Origin: Leptobrachium leishanense
Lineage: Eukaryota; Chordata; Amphibia; Anura; Megophryidae
Assembly (NCBI GenBank): GCA_009667805.1
Contig: CM019063.1
Location: 194,288,954 to 194,352,953, forward strand
Direction of reading: 5' to 3'
DNA length: 64,000 nt
The position numbers and the translations under genes are program-made. Under the pieces are notes generated by a model that was not told the DNA's origin, ran no database searches, and saw only the letters and a list, made by a program, of their open reading frames with translations. This document shows, one piece after another, positions 11,623-23,996 of this stretch (positions are counted from its first letter, which is position 1; the number at the start of each line of letters is the position of its first letter).

Positions 11623-13337
11623 CAGGGTTATTCAAAGAGATCCGAATTGGGGCCAAAAGGTAACTGAACGCTGAAATTCAGCATACGGTCACCTTTCCTG
11701 GCCATTCGGCTATTCTGAGAGCAGGCAGTTCGCCAAATGTTGGCGAATTGCCTGCACATACGGTGCCTGTTCGAGGGCAATGAAATCCCCATAGAGAAAC
11801 ATAGAAAATGTTGGCAGATAAGAACCTTTCGGCCCATCTAGTCTGCCCAATTACATGGATACTTGACCTGGATTTATCTTTTGTTTAGGATAGCCTTATG
11901 CCTATCCCATGCCTGCTTAAATTCAATTACTGTTTTGGCCTCTACCACTTCTACTGGAAGACTGTTCCATGTATCCACCACCCTCTCAGTAAAATAATGC
12001 TTCCTGATGTTACTTTTAAACCTTTGCCCCTCTAATCTAAGACTATGTCCTCTTGTTTTGCTACTTTGTTTCCTTTTAAATATACTCCCTCCTCTACCTT
12101 GTGGATTCCCTTTACGTATTTAAATGTTTCTATCATATCTCCTCTGTCTCGTCTTTTTTCCAAGCTGTACATGTTAAGATCATTAAGCCTTTCCTGGTAA
12201 CTTTTCTCCTTCAAGCCGTACACCATTTTAGTAGCCCTTCTCTGAACTCTCTCCAAGAGGTCTATATCCTTCTGGAGATACGGTCTCCAGTACTGCACAC
12301 AGTACTCCAAGTGAGGTCTCACCAGTGCTCTGTACAGTGGCATGAGCACTTCCCTTTTCCTACTGCTAATACCTCTCCCTACACAACCAAGCATTCTGCT
12401 AGCATTTCCTGCTGCTCTATTACATTGACTACTTACCCTTAGATCCTCTGAAATAATGACCCCTAAATCCCTTTCCTCAGATGTTGAGGTTAGGACTGTA
12501 TCAAATATTCTATATTCAGCCCTTGGGTTTTTACATCCCAGGTGCATTATCTTGCACTTATCCACGTTAAAACTCAATTGCCACAACGCCGACCATTTTT
12601 TTAGTTTACCTAAATCATTTGTCACTTGGCTGATCCCTCCAGGAACGTCAACCCTGCTTCGTCTATTCAGAGAACACAAAACAGCAGGGAAAAGTTGCCG
12701 AAATGCCCTGCCATTCGGTGGTTTCATTCGGCAGGTTTATTCAGGAGAATCCCATAGGCTTCAAATGTTAAAAATATTCCAGTTTTAAATTCAATAACTA
12801 ATAAACTGTTTATTAGTTATATTCTGCAGTAAAAAAAGATTCATTTTCAGATTTTTTTTTAGGATCTTTTAGGCATTTTTCAGCGAAAAAAGTTATTTTT
12901 TTTAATCATTTCCTGGTTTCTGTAACAGCCCTTTTTATTATCATTCATTGGATTTTATATGTAAATTTCAGACATTTTCGTTCTGTAGTTTCTTTGCAAA
13001 CAGCGTTTCACTTTTCAAATATCCAAGCATACTGTTTTCTCACTCCATCTGTGGTGTCGGGTTTTTCCGGTGGCTTATCTGCGCTGTGATCGGCTCCTGT
13101 TCGGGTTTCTCCGGCGGGGTTAATCCAGATGTTTCTGCCTGTTTCGGTGTGCATTTGCTGGGTTTTGCAGTGAGTGTTCGGCAGGTTTGCGGCGGCTTTT
13201 CCCTGCACTACGACGGCCCTGTGGTGCTTTATGAATACACCGCAGGGTCGCTTAAATGGGATCGCCAAATCACCGAATTGAAGAGAACGAAACGTCACCG
13301 AACATGCGGTGACTTTCCGATTCTCTGAATAACCCTG
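11623..13337. mobile_element. Harbinger-like element with CAGGGTTATTC ends
   Basis: Ends are CAGGGTTATTCAAAGAGA and the near inverse TCTCTGAATAACCCTG. TTA duplications lie at 11620-11622 and 13338-13340. The same ends and a TAA duplication define the short copy at 37720-37894. A CR1 fragment (11790-12656) sits inside. No transposase is recognisable in the rest. Confidence 0.8.
11790..12656 (-). mobile_element. CR1-type LINE, 3' fragment (copy A)
   Basis: On the minus strand it encodes the C-terminal part of a CR1 ORF2. Readable blocks are LSFNVDKCKIMHLG, NPRAEYRIFDTVLTSTSEER, DLGVIISEDLRVSSQCNRAA, MPLYRALVRPHLEYCVQYW and LERVQRRATKMVYGLKEKSY. The frame ends soon after KVAKQEDIVLD. The 3' end (low coordinates) finishes in short TTTCTATG-type repeats, typical of CR1. 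The reverse-transcriptase core is absent, so this is a 5'-truncated insertion. Confidence 0.9.
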
Positions 13338-13800
13338 TTAGTTTGCAATGAACGGCCGTACTACCCCCCCCCCCAATGTGTTTTCTATATGAATCACTTA
13401 GGTAAGCACCCCTTCCTGCCACAGGTATTCCTCCTCCAGGTTCTAGTTAACCTTGATCTGCAGGGAGCTCCATGAAGGGACTTGTTCCTCAGTGAGTTTA
13501 TCCCATGATGGGCAGTCATTAGGTTTGCAGAGTAGGACCTGCCAGAGGGTGGATTACATTGACGCTGTTGGCAGGCTTAAGCAATTCACGGCTGTTTATT
13601 GTGAACCAAAATTTCCACCATTTTATTCAACAAAGCTCAGAGTTAAGAATTTTTCAACATTTGGTAAAAACTGGTACAATGGTCCCATGCATGAAGCTGT
13701 TGGTTTTTGAATGTGTTGACTGGAGTGCTCTCTCCCTAGTGGTTTGTATTTTATTTTTGAGACACACCCGCACTGAAAGCTTAGTGTAGGTAGGTAGGTA

Positions 13801-15035
13801 TGTATAAAAAAAAAATTTGGAAACACAATTTAAAATTTAAACCAGCTTTTTGATAAAAAGTTTGAAAAAAACACCACTAAAGATCTACATTTTTACATTG
13901 ACGCCTATGGGATTCACCTGTTTAAACCTGTCAAACTGAAACACTGAATCAGGTTGATTCTCCAACAGGTCGGCGTTCTGGGAATAGACAAGTCATTCCT
14001 TCTCTATGGGTCAATTCTGCTACCGTTGAAGGCCACTGAACGGCACTGTATTTTGCCGTCAATTCGCCTGTATTTGGTGAATTGACAGCTTTGTGAATAG
14101 ACGAACTGCCCTAAAATTGCACCGAGCGGTGAAACTCACTGTTCGGTGCAATTCGGCAGCAAGTTCAGTTGTTAGTGAATAGACCCTGAAATGTATTTGT
14201 GTGCTGAAGCTGGAACATCAGGTTAATACCTGGTGTGTGTAACTTTTGCCCTTAACTAGTTGATCGGCTGTATCTGCCATATAACTCATCCAGTGTTAGG
14301 CTGACTATGAAACATGTAATTTCACAGCTGAATTGTGCATGCTGTAGTTTTCACAATACCTGCTCGCTCCCAGGAGATCACAACACCGCAATTAACGAAT
14401 AAGGAACAGTAGCAGAGATAAGTGCCGCGGGTGTGAGGATGCTTCCATGATGAAATCCCATATTCCTGCCCCTGGCTCTTGTTTAAACAGAGCTCTGCCT
14501 ATCTGTCCATGAAAGGAATGGCACTGGATGTTCAGCAGGTCTCATGCAAGCTCCCCACTTTTACATATTTTATCCCAATAAGGCAGGGAGACCAGAACTT
14601 GTTTAGGTTCCCCCCCCTCTCTCCCCCCACCTCACATCTACGGCACTATTTTATCTTAACACTGTGGTTGCCGCTGGGGTGAAAAGTTCATGTTGAATTA
14701 AAATACACTCTTTTTGGTTGGAGAAAATCCCCTCATGAAATCTCCTATTCTGCATGCATGTCATTTTCCACAGCAGCATCTTGCCCTTTCATCCGGATTA
14801 CTGAAGAGTAGAAACCATAATCACACGTAATCATCTTGCATGCCATAGCAGGGAAAAGCATCATTTTTGAGTGAAGTGCATGATGCACCATATAAGATAT
14901 CAAGCTGACAGTGCTCTGATTTACACAACCCAAGAAAAACGCCAGCTACAGGATCACTACTCAAGGTAAACTGTAGGGAATAGGTGATCTGATCATCAGT
15001 CCCATTGGTAGAAAAATGTGTGAACTCATTAAAAT
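13801..15035. other. Unassigned sequence with MITE remnants
   Basis: Between about 13965 and 14190, GGGAATAGACAAG and AGTGAATAGACCC point in opposite directions around sequence rich in ATTCGGCAG/CGGTGCAATT. This suggests a decayed MITE of the GAATAGACC type. No genes are seen. Confidence 0.4.
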
Positions 15036-15092
15036 TTACCCAACACATACTTGAAAATGAGAAATCTCAAGGTATCCTTCCTGGTAAATAAA
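15036..15092 (+). repeat. SINE-like 3' tail fragment
   Basis: The text ACTTGAAAATGAGAAATCTC followed by AAGGTATCCTTCCTGGTAAA and poly(A) matches, in inverse, the body of the SINE-like copy at 60990-61175. Only the tail portion is kept. Confidence 0.6.
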
Positions 15093-17839
15093 AAAAAAAA
15101 AAGGATTTTTTTTTTTTAAATTACACCATCAAAAATGACTGCCTTCATTTAATTGTACAGGGTGTAACGTGGCAAGTACAAATGACAGAACAGACTAATG
15201 TAGCCTTTTCAAAAATTTGTAAAATAATATTGCTCTGAAAATGTAATAGTTTTGTTGAATTACATGGACACAATTCAAATGGATTTTTACATTTTACAAT
15301 TTATTGAAAAAGACCCAGTGCAGGGTCAAAACGGTAATTTTTTTAATGCAAATTTGAATAAAAGACGCTTTTAACTAAGCCCTGGAGTGCATCCATTTGA
15401 GAAAATATATAAATTAACCAACATTGAGTGCTGGTTCAAATTTAATGGATATATGGATGTATGTATCACATAAATAATTGCATTTTCAGAGCAATATATT
15501 TGTAATATTGCAGATTATATATATTACGCATAAAAAAAAATTCTGAATGTAATTATTTGTATATTACTTCAAAATAATAGCAACTAAGGAGCTCACATAA
15601 AAGGTAAATAGAGGCTATTAAAAATATTCTGTCAATACAAGGATATTCTCACTGCGAGAAAACCTACAGTGATGCTACGCGTCGTTTAAAATTTTAATGT
15701 CATTTATCAGCCATGACATTGACAATAAGAAACCAGAGTATAAAGCAAATGATAAGCCGCAGCTTGAGATTACTGATTAGTTAAGGGCTTGTTTATTTTA
15801 GCTTTATCCCTATCTGAGTGGAAATTTTATGCATGTTACATACCGAGTGGTTCTAGGAGGAGTGAAAGCGAAAGGTGATTAAGAAAAGATTCATGAGGGA
15901 GATTAGTGAGTATACTGCGGCCGATGAGGTCATATCTAGCTAAAGGTTGATCGCATCATGCCAAAACACACAATTGATCATGGTATATATCCAGGAACAA
16001 GGAGAAGTACTGATTTTGAGGAGTGACAATAAGTTGAAATACAATGGCAATTTGGTTTTTACCATGATCTCACACGGAAGAAATCATTGATTTTTTGCAA
16101 CTGATCTCAACCCCCCCCCCCCCCACATAATCCAGTTCTTACTCTCTGCAGTTTGTTTAGGCACAAGACCTACATCTCTTGCTTAGGTTTACCCATTGGT
16201 GTATAATAGCATTTACTTCTTTACTACCAGTATTTTTTGAAAAATAATTCTACAGTAAGAAATATTTGTAAGTATTCCCAATGTATTCCTTACTGTAATA
16301 ACCAATTTGGAAGGCAGATGTCGCCATCTGGTGGCCAGAATGAGTGATTGCAGTTCAGGGCTCCATGCATTATCAGCCTGGGAAAATCATTGAGACATTC
16401 TCCAGTTGGTTTTAAAAGGTTTTGGAACCATAGCCATGATGCCCAAGGTTTTAAAACATTGAATGCACCTTCTGGAGCCCAAATGCAAAGGAATTTCATT
16501 TGCCACATACAAATTTAGCTTGCAATGATACAACATAGCTACAGATGGTGTTAACACTATCTCCAGCTGCTGTGTTTGATATGGACGATTATATACAATC
16601 GTGGTACAGTACAATCGTGGAACTGAAGGTCAGTCACAAAAGAAAACCACCACATTTACATTTTAACAGCATGTTCTGCTCTCATTTTCAGACCTCCCTC
16701 ATTACCAAGTGACAGCTATCCATGCCTCTCCATTTTATGAGATATTGGAACCAAGATTATCTGGAAAGAATCAAAAAGGTAGGCATGCCTTTTGCCAACG
16801 GGAATAACAATCTACAAGTGAAACTGAGAACCCTTTCTAAAGCATGGGTCTTTTATGTTCCTTCTTCAGGAAGGGACCTACATATTGGAAATAAGTAAAG
16901 ATGAACAACAGTTTAATGCAGTGATAGTTTCATAAAAACGGAGGAGGTTTGTGAAAAACATCTAAATCCACTTTAAATGGATATTCTCGGAGTCCTCTCT
17001 AGAAGCTTGCCAAAAGTGCCTTTTTTGCGGTTTAATACCCAGCATATTTTTCTGCTGGTTTTCTACTACCTTCTCCCTTTGTACGGTGATCTCAATACAC
17101 CCCCCCCCCTTCAATAAATGAACAAGCAGAAGGCATTGCAGCTCCTACCATGAATGGAAGATATAGATCACAGAGCTGAAGGTAGCAGGGCTCTTGACTT
17201 CGTGAGAAAGTAAAATATTTTCAACTATGAAAATGCTTCTTTTACTAGACCTATGGTTAGGGCTTACTTAACCTCTTATTATCAAATATAATCTAGGTTT
17301 AAAAGCTCCTGCAAGAGTCCATCATCGGGTAAAATTTGATCTGGTCTTTTTTGGAGCAATGCAAAGGATTTTCATTTATCGTAAATGTAATATATTTGCA
17401 TCTAGTGTCCAGAATATATCCCTGAAGTTTCCTCATACCAGACACAACAGCCAATGTGCTGCTGCTCACAGACCTGCTCTCCACACCTGCTGCAGTAGTG
17501 AAATTCGACCAACGGGAGAGACCTCTGCATGTCAAATGAGTTTACTGGAGTGGATCGTAGAAATGCATGTATGGTAGACTTCATTCATATTTGCAGGCCA
17601 GGTAGTGAAACGTGATTTTCTATTAAACCACTGGGTCCTACTAGTGTCTGAGTAAATGCACCTGACCGTAAAGGGTTTAAAATATCACTAGAATGTCCCT
17701 TTAGTTAAACCAAGCTTATCCAATGGTTAAGTTAGTGTAGCCACCAATTTGATGATTGAAACATCACAAAAAAAAATGCCAAAACTGAACTTAAATTCTA
17801 GATAGCACACTTTGCTTAATTCCACATATTCTGTGACAG
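15093..17839. other. Unassigned AT-rich sequence
   Basis: No repeat family or proven gene was recognised. It includes poly-C runs near 16110-16124 and 17099-17109. One splice-flanked open segment on the plus strand (16692-16778) is listed separately. Confidence 0.35.
16692..16778 (+). CDS. Candidate exon, unknown gene
   Basis: The segment follows a strong acceptor (CTGCTCTCATTTTCAG, ending 16691) and precedes a donor (AAAAAG/GTAGGC). It is 87 nt, open in one frame starting with two leftover bases, and reads LPHYQVTAIHASPFYEILEP and onward to GKNQK. I do not recognise the product. It lies on the strand opposite SMTN. Its outgoing phase fits the incoming phase of the candidate at 28122-28185. 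It could equally be chance splice motifs in intronic DNA. Confidence 0.25.
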
Positions 17840-17842
17840 TAA

Positions 17843-18295
17843 GGCTAATGTCAGATGAACACAGTCTGAGCGCACGCTGCCTGCGTGCATAACGGACAGA
17901 CGTACTGACAGAAGATACTGTAGATACCACACGGTCCGTTTTTTTGGAGGGTTTTTTTGACGGATGTAGAAAGAAAAAGGAAATATTTAATTTTAATTTG
18001 GATTCCCATGACAGGTACAGTCAACCAGACCAAAATAACTGAGCGTCACCATGATGGATGTTGCAAATGTGCTGCGTCTGACATTGCATCATCACGCACA
18101 CAGGCCTGGGCGCCCTCTGAGCATCCGGAGCGCTTTTACGTCGAGGCCTAAATGGCATCTGCTGCCACCTGCGTGTTGCATGCGCACTTCGGTACTTTGT
18201 GTGTTGGTCTCTATTGATCACAAAATCAATGCTACGACGGACCTTAAACTGTGCGGCGACTCGGACAGGATGACTGGGTTCGTCTGACGCCCGCC
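17843..18295. mobile_element. Harbinger-type MITE, subfamily A, first of a tandem pair
   Basis: It starts GGCTAATGTCAGATGAACAC after TAA (17840-17842) and ends GTTCGTCTGACGCCCGCC before TAA (18296-18298). That second TAA is also the left flank of the next copy. The inside is CpG-rich with many ACGGACG-type motifs and codes for nothing recognisable. Confidence 0.82.
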
Positions 18296-18298
18296 TAA

Positions 18299-18749
18299 GG
18301 CTAATGTCAGACGAACGCATTCTGAGCACACTCTGCGTCCGTGCACAACGGACGTACTTTCTGACTGATGATACTGTAGACACCACACGGTCAGTTTTTT
18401 TGACTGATGTAGAGGGGAAATAAAATGAATATGTAAAATGAGAAATTGATACATGATATGAAAAAACATTTTGTCCGTCAAAAATGCTGGATGTCAAAAA
18501 AATACAGTTTGTCTGACTACGTTCCATCACTCACACAAAGCTACGCGGACGTGGCGCACTCTGTGCGTCCGTCCTAGCGGTTTGACGTTCTTGCCCAAAT
18601 TGCGTCCGGTGCCACGTGCGTTGTGTGTGCGCACTTCTGTACCGACGTACTTCGTGTGTGGGGCTCTAGTGATCATAATTTTATGCTACGACGGACGTTA
18701 ACATGTGCGGCAACACAGACGTGATCACTGTGTTCGTCTGACGCAGGCC
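18299..18749. mobile_element. Harbinger-type MITE, subfamily A, second of a tandem pair
   Basis: It starts GGCTAATGTCAGACGAACGC directly after the shared TAA (18296-18298) and ends GTTCGTCTGACGCAGGCC before TAA (18750-18752). It parallels the first copy along its length in the same orientation, with differences throughout. Confidence 0.82.
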
Positions 18750-18944
18750 TAAGTGGGAGTCCCAGACAGTAAAGAATTAAGCAAAGGTATGCCATATGGG
18801 AATATAGTTGTATTTTTTTATATATACACCTCTTAGGGACTTGTTACTCTCCATTCCATAAAACCAGCACACATTTTATACAAACTACAGAACTCAGTTG
18901 TTTCCCTCAAACTTAAGCACAAAGAGTGCTTTAAAACCAGTTAA

Positions 18945-19002
18945 GGACCAATGACGGAACGATTCCGTCACAAATGCATTGACTTTAAAAAACCCTTGGT
19001 CC
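18945..19002. mobile_element. Very short TTAA-flanked inverted-repeat element
   Basis: GGACCAA and TTGGTCC form the ends, flanked on both sides by TTAA (18941-18944, 19003-19006). An inner ACGGAACGATTCCGT palindrome is present. The size and TTAA duplication suggest a piggyBac/Kolobok-type MITE remnant. Confidence 0.4.
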
Positions 19003-19280
19003 TTAAAAAAGGGGTTAATTACACTACCTACATTCCTTTTCTAAATAGCTGTGAATAAGTTACATTTCCAGGGATCTCTACCCGCACAGCAATGTTTTAA
19101 ATTACAACATGAAAAAGAAACGCGTTAAACAGAACCTTTTAAATTATACACATTTCTAACGATTTGGTTAGGGGAAAAAAAAATACAATAACTAGCAAAA
19201 GGTACTTGAAATCTCAGAGTGGTCTGGAACACATGGATCCCTTTGTATAAATGGAGGACTCAAGGACTTTGAAGTCTTAC

Positions 19281-19341
19281 CTGGTACACTGGAAGACTCT
19301 GCTGCTTTTTCTCCAGTAAAGGTTTGCTTGTTATCACCTCT
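19281..19341 (-). CDS. SMTN: Smoothelin exon (seventh visible)
   Basis: This 61-nt segment follows the acceptor TTTGCATTCGCAG and precedes a donor GTAAGAC. It continues the frame of the preceding exon (phase 0) and reads RGDNKQTFTGEKAAESSSVP, leaving one base for the next exon. The content is a polar, low-conservation linker, so assignment rests on splice signals and frame rather than on homology. The next exon downstream was not found between 1 and 19280. The following intron may leave the window. Confidence 0.65.
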
Positions 19342-19654
19342 CTGCGAATGCAAATAAAATAGGATCATTTGAAGGTTGTACTTGACTGACCTATTAGCTC
19401 AGCAGCACGAGTAACTGCTATAAAGGGATAGTATTTACAAAATAAAATAAAAACAAGGAATTGGCAATTATACCTCCCCACTCCCGTGGGGGGGGGGGGG
19501 GGTTTAGAAAAAAGAGTTTGCATTTTCAGTGTGAAAGGTAATCTATCTTGCTATGTTTTGACGTTTAGATACTCTGATTAAGACATACAAGGAAAGGACT
19601 TAAATGTAAATACATAATAAATAAGCGCACTTTTTAATTTTTAGAACAAAACCG

Positions 19655-22161
19655 TATTGTGCAAAAGTTTTAGGCAGGTGTGAATAAATGCTTTAAATTA
19701 AGAATGCTTTCATAAAATATATCAATTTACTGAAAACTGAGCAAACAGATTAAAAATCAATATTTGGTGCAATTACACTTTGGCTTCAAACCGGCATCAA
19801 GTCTTCCGCTTGCATAATTTTGTAGGATCAGAATTAGGTGCATGACTAGCCAAATATACCAAGCAGGTGCTACTACTCAATGACTGTGTTCCAATCTACT
19901 TTTGAAATTAACGGAAACGGCTACGTAGGAGGCTTAAAACTGGGTGAGGAACAGCCAAGCTCTGCGACTGATGTGGAAGACCGTTTCATGTCACACACCA
20001 TGGTTGTCACTGAGCACAGCAACAAGTAGCTATACGGCATTAGAAAGATTTCTCCAAGGCAAAGATTTCAAAGCAGACTGCGAGTGTCAAGATGTGCTGT
20101 TCAATCTTATTTGAAGAAGCACAAATAAAAAACGGACAATGTTGAGGACCGTAGACGCAGTGGGTTGGCCAAGGAAACTTAATGGGACTCTACCACCAAA
20201 AATGTAAATGCCCCTGGTTTATTTTATGTTGCTCTTGCATGTTTAGTTGAGAAAATATTTCAATATATATAATATATAATATATATATATATGTGTGTCA
20301 CTGGTTGCAGTCATTACATGCTCCTCACTGGCTTTGGCCATAGAATGGAGTCTATTGGGCGATTACGACTCAAACCATTGTATTGTGTGGGATGTATTCA
20401 AAGGACATCACCAGGGGGTAGATTAAAAGAGCAGCATTACCTAGTGCCTGCTAAAATGGGGACGCTAAAGGAGAACCCTGTGCCTGCAGGTATCTCCTTA
20501 GCGTCCACGTTTTAGCTCCATATTACGGGGCATGTGCTAATTCAGCAGCCTGCCCCATAACACAGCACTAATGCGCCACCCCGAACATCTGCTTCCAGAG
20601 TCCATAGGACTCCATTGAGGCTTCGACTGCCAGGATTTTGCGAGATCCCACATGTCCGCAGAGTGATCGCAGAGGGAAACTGGGGACTTTTTTTTTTTTA
20701 ACCCAGTCTCACTCTGCTCCCAGGCAGGCAGGAGAGATGGGTTGAGCCCCGTTCTCACTGCAGGATGAGAGGGGAGTATCTGATTTTTTTTTTTGGGGGG
20801 GGGGATTTGCAGCTGTTGCCAACTGATTCCGCAGAAGCGGAATCCGTTAGCACCAAGGTGTTTTTAACTTTTCAGTTTGCTTGCTCTTTGTGCTCCCTAT
20901 GCGTAACATGGGGGACGCAAAGTACAGTAAGCTCGCACAAACGAGCGCAATCGCCGATGCGCTAACAAGTTGTGCTTTTTTTAACCCTTTCGGATTGTTA
21001 TATGGGCAGGCCGCACTAGGGCCACTTAACCTAACATTAATGCTCACATTTACATTAAGATTAGCATTAAGATTGCCCGAACTCTTAAGCTCCCTGTCAT
21101 CTCACATTCAGCTGCCATCTCTTCTCGAGTAGCCAGGAGAACACATTACACCCCCTGCTGTCTTATCGAACATTGCCGCCTCCAACCCATTAAGTGTAAA
21201 ATACTGTACAAGGTAAACTAAAGTAAAACTTTTGCAGATTTCGGTAAATTTTGCATCATGGGAAAAATCCACGAAAAGGAAATTTCGAAAATATACTGTA
21301 TTTTTCCTTTTTACATGCAATTTCTTCAAAGAAAAACAACAGCATGTGTTTTATAAGGTGGTTTTGTTTGTAATCCAATTCTATCTTATGTAAGGGATAG
21401 ACACATTTGCTTACTTCCCTTCGCAATATGTTCAGCATTGCCATCAGCAAAGAACTGGCAGAAACCATTGGGACCCAGGTACAGATAAATGGCAGCAGGT
21501 GCTCTAAACTAGCAAGTCAACATTTGAAGTATTTAGCGATAACAGGAGAAGGTTTGTTTGCAGAAGTGCTGGAGAGCGGTACAATAATGAGCGTTCGCAG
21601 ACACCAGTGAAGCATGGTGGAGTTTCCTTGCTTGCAGGTTTGGGGCTGCATTTCTGCAAATTGAGTTGGAGCTTTGGTCAAGATTAATGGGGTCCTCAAT
21701 GCTGAGAAATACAGGCTGATACTTATCATGTAGTACCATTAGGGAGGCAACGGATTGACCCCCAATTTATTTGGCAACAGGACAACAACCCCAAAACATA
21801 CAGCCAATGTCATTAGGAACCATCTTCAGGGTAAATAAGGAGGAGTCCTGGAAGTGATGGTTTGGCCCTCACATAGCACTGATCAACATAATTAACGCTG
21901 ACTAGAATTATATGAGGAGACAGATGAATTTGAGGCAGCCTGCATCCATGGAAGATCTGTTAGTTCTCCAAGGCGTTTGGACCAACCTACCTGCCGAGTT
22001 CCTTAAAAAAATTGTGTGCGATTGAACCTAGGTTTTGCAGGCAAATATTGGATTTGGATTTCTCCTCTGCTCATTTACTTTCTATTTTGTGAAATTGAAA
22101 CATAAAACTATTAACACTTTAGAGCATTTATAAAACACCTGCCTAAAACATTTGCACAGTA
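19655..22161 (+). mobile_element. Decayed Tc1/mariner-type element (copy 3), with an internal insertion
   Basis: Inverted ends TGTGCAAAAGTTTTAGGCAG (from about 19660) and CTGCCTAAAACATTTGCACA (to about 22159) sit at TA sites. Between them are two blocks of a degraded transposase: 19905-20180, and 21413-21900 with ATGGTGGAGTTTC and GGCAACAGGACAACAACCCC corresponding to the catalytic region. Many stops and indels are present. About 1.2 kb between the blocks (roughly 20181-21412) is a later insertion of unknown type. The whole sits inside the SMTN intron between exons 22405-22706 and 19281-19341. Confidence 0.75.
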
Positions 22162-22404
22162 CCAAAAATATTAATATATGTAAATACACTTAAAAAGGCC
22201 TTGTTACATTTTTCATTCAGAGATCAATTTCTATATTGTGTGAGAATTTAAATTGTTCCAATAATTACTATGGAATATGAAAGGCCACATTGTTAGAACA
22301 GTAGCAACATTCTGTCTACCTTGCGGTAAGGAAGAATTAAAATAATAAAAAAATTATCAACATGGTTGCCAAAACTAAATGGCAGGACATTTCAATTCAT
22401 TTAC

Positions 22405-22706
22405 CTGGATGTAATTAGATGGTTTCCCAACAGACTCTGATGGAATTTTTTTATCTACCACCGCATCAAGCTCACAACTATTTGAAGGCTTTGCATCCAG
22501 TGTGGATTTGTCGCGTACTGTAAGCTCTGTGGACTGTTTGTTTCGTTCATTTTGCGATATAGTTTCGGCATCGGAGTCTGTGCTGGAAGAGGTGCGCTCT
22601 GTTATTTCAGAAACATTTGCGGCTTCTGATGTAGACGAGGAGGAGGAGGAGGAAGATTGTTTGTTTATTGGCGCACTCAAGTTTAAAAGCCAATCAGAGG
22701 GTGCGT
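22405..22706 (-). CDS. SMTN: Smoothelin exon (sixth visible)
   Basis: The acceptor TTCTTTCTGCAG precedes the exon and CATCCAG/GTAAATG closes it. The 302 nt give 100 codons after completing a split Asp codon with the exon at 24857-24959, and end in phase 0. It reads DAPSDWLLNLSAPINKQ, then a serine run (SSSSSSSSTSEA) and acidic, serine/threonine-rich sequence up to VGKPSNYIQ. This fits the poorly conserved, probably disordered middle of smoothelin. I cannot align it residue by residue with the mammalian protein. The splice phases make the assignment likely. Confidence 0.72.
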
Positions 22707-23988
22707 CTGCAGAAAGAATTAAAAAGTTGAAATTAAAAGTGATTAGGAAAAAAAATAAAATAACTACAGCCATGGATTCAGTCCTGGTTTATATAAAATA
22801 TATATCAGAGCCTAATGATGCCACGGAATACATTTGAAACATAAATAAAATGCAATACCAGTTGGTAAATTAACTCTGATCAGATCTGGCTAAAACTTTC
22901 AAAGCCAATCAGAGAAGAGCAGTTTAATGCAAGCGACAAATATATTCCAGAATGCAAGTAGGGATCAAAGGGTATGTGGTTCAGCACACAGGATTTCCGT
23001 TCTGTCCATTTCATGAACAAAGTCACAAAACCAAAAGCTGTATAGGTAAAGGTTAGGTGTCAAAATATTTTTTTTTTCTTTATACATACACAATGGGTAC
23101 CTCTACACTTATTGATAGGGCAACGAGGGTAGGTTTAAATTTTCAGAATTTAATCATCTGCATTAAATTTCATGAATCAAATTGCATTTGTGGCAATGGT
23201 GTCGATCAAAAGATAAAATGTAAAGGATGGTGTCATTTTGGGTATTTCAGTTATTCCAATATTGCATTTAGTTACATAATTATACCCGAAAGATGGAAAA
23301 CACCCTGATCTGAAAAAAAAAAAGGGGAGTATGCCAAAGGTGTTGGCGATCACCAATAACCCAACTGGGTGGTACTCCACACAAAAAGGATTGAACCTTA
23401 GAATCAATGAAAAGAAAAAAAAAAAAAAAAGTTACTCAGTACTAGGCGGAGAGCCAGGGAATAATGACAAAAAAAAAAAATTGAACGAAGATGAAAGAAA
23501 AACACAAAGACACAAAAAGGTGTCGAATTTATAATGGGCGAGACATATTTGTCAAGATTGATATACAGTTCAATGACACCCTCACCTTTATTTTTTCCTC
23601 CAATACTTTAGACATTAGCAATTGCCATATACCCATTACTACCAGACCTGCCGCAGAGCTAGTCAGATTTACTTGTTATGGTACTTGTTATTTGTTTTTC
23701 TTTCATCATCATTCAATAAAGATTAGGTTTCTGTCATTCCCTGGTTCTCCCTAGTACTGAGTAACTTTGGGTATTTTGGTACTCTTTCTAAAAGTTCATT
23801 AGTTACATAATTACAATACAATCCATAGGGAAGTCGCAGGTTGCATGCAAATGCTATAGGCATACAGCGAAAAACAACGCATTCTCACGTCTTGGAAAAG
23901 GTGTTTTGCAGACAAGAACTTGAATTGCACTCAGAATGTATACACCATTAACAATGTGCATATTATCTTTACTGATTGTGCTGCGTTT
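22707..23988 (-). other. SMTN intronic sequence
   Basis: No additional exon or clear repeat terminus was recognised before the hAT element at 23997. Poly-A tracts lie near 23415 and 23470. Confidence 0.5.
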
Positions 23989-23996
23989 GTTGAGAG

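Larger units (their letters stand above)
11465..13800. mobile_element. Outer long-inverted-repeat element, host of nested insertions
   Basis: The arm at about 11470-11618 (AAGCTTTCAGTGCGGGTGTG through AATGGTGGAAATTT) is repeated in inverse orientation at about 13605-13790 with only small indels. Removing the inner element at 11623-13337 brings the arms to within about 270 bp, so the outer element was originally about 620 bp. No target duplication was confirmed and the superfamily is unknown. Confidence 0.75.

Noticed and set aside
12948..13328. 126-codon open frame
   Set aside because: It lies in the non-coding right part of the CAGGGTTATTC element and shows no transposase motif.
22502..22837. 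Plus-strand open frame overlapping the SMTN exon
   Set aside because: It is the antisense shadow of the serine-rich exon at 22405-22706.
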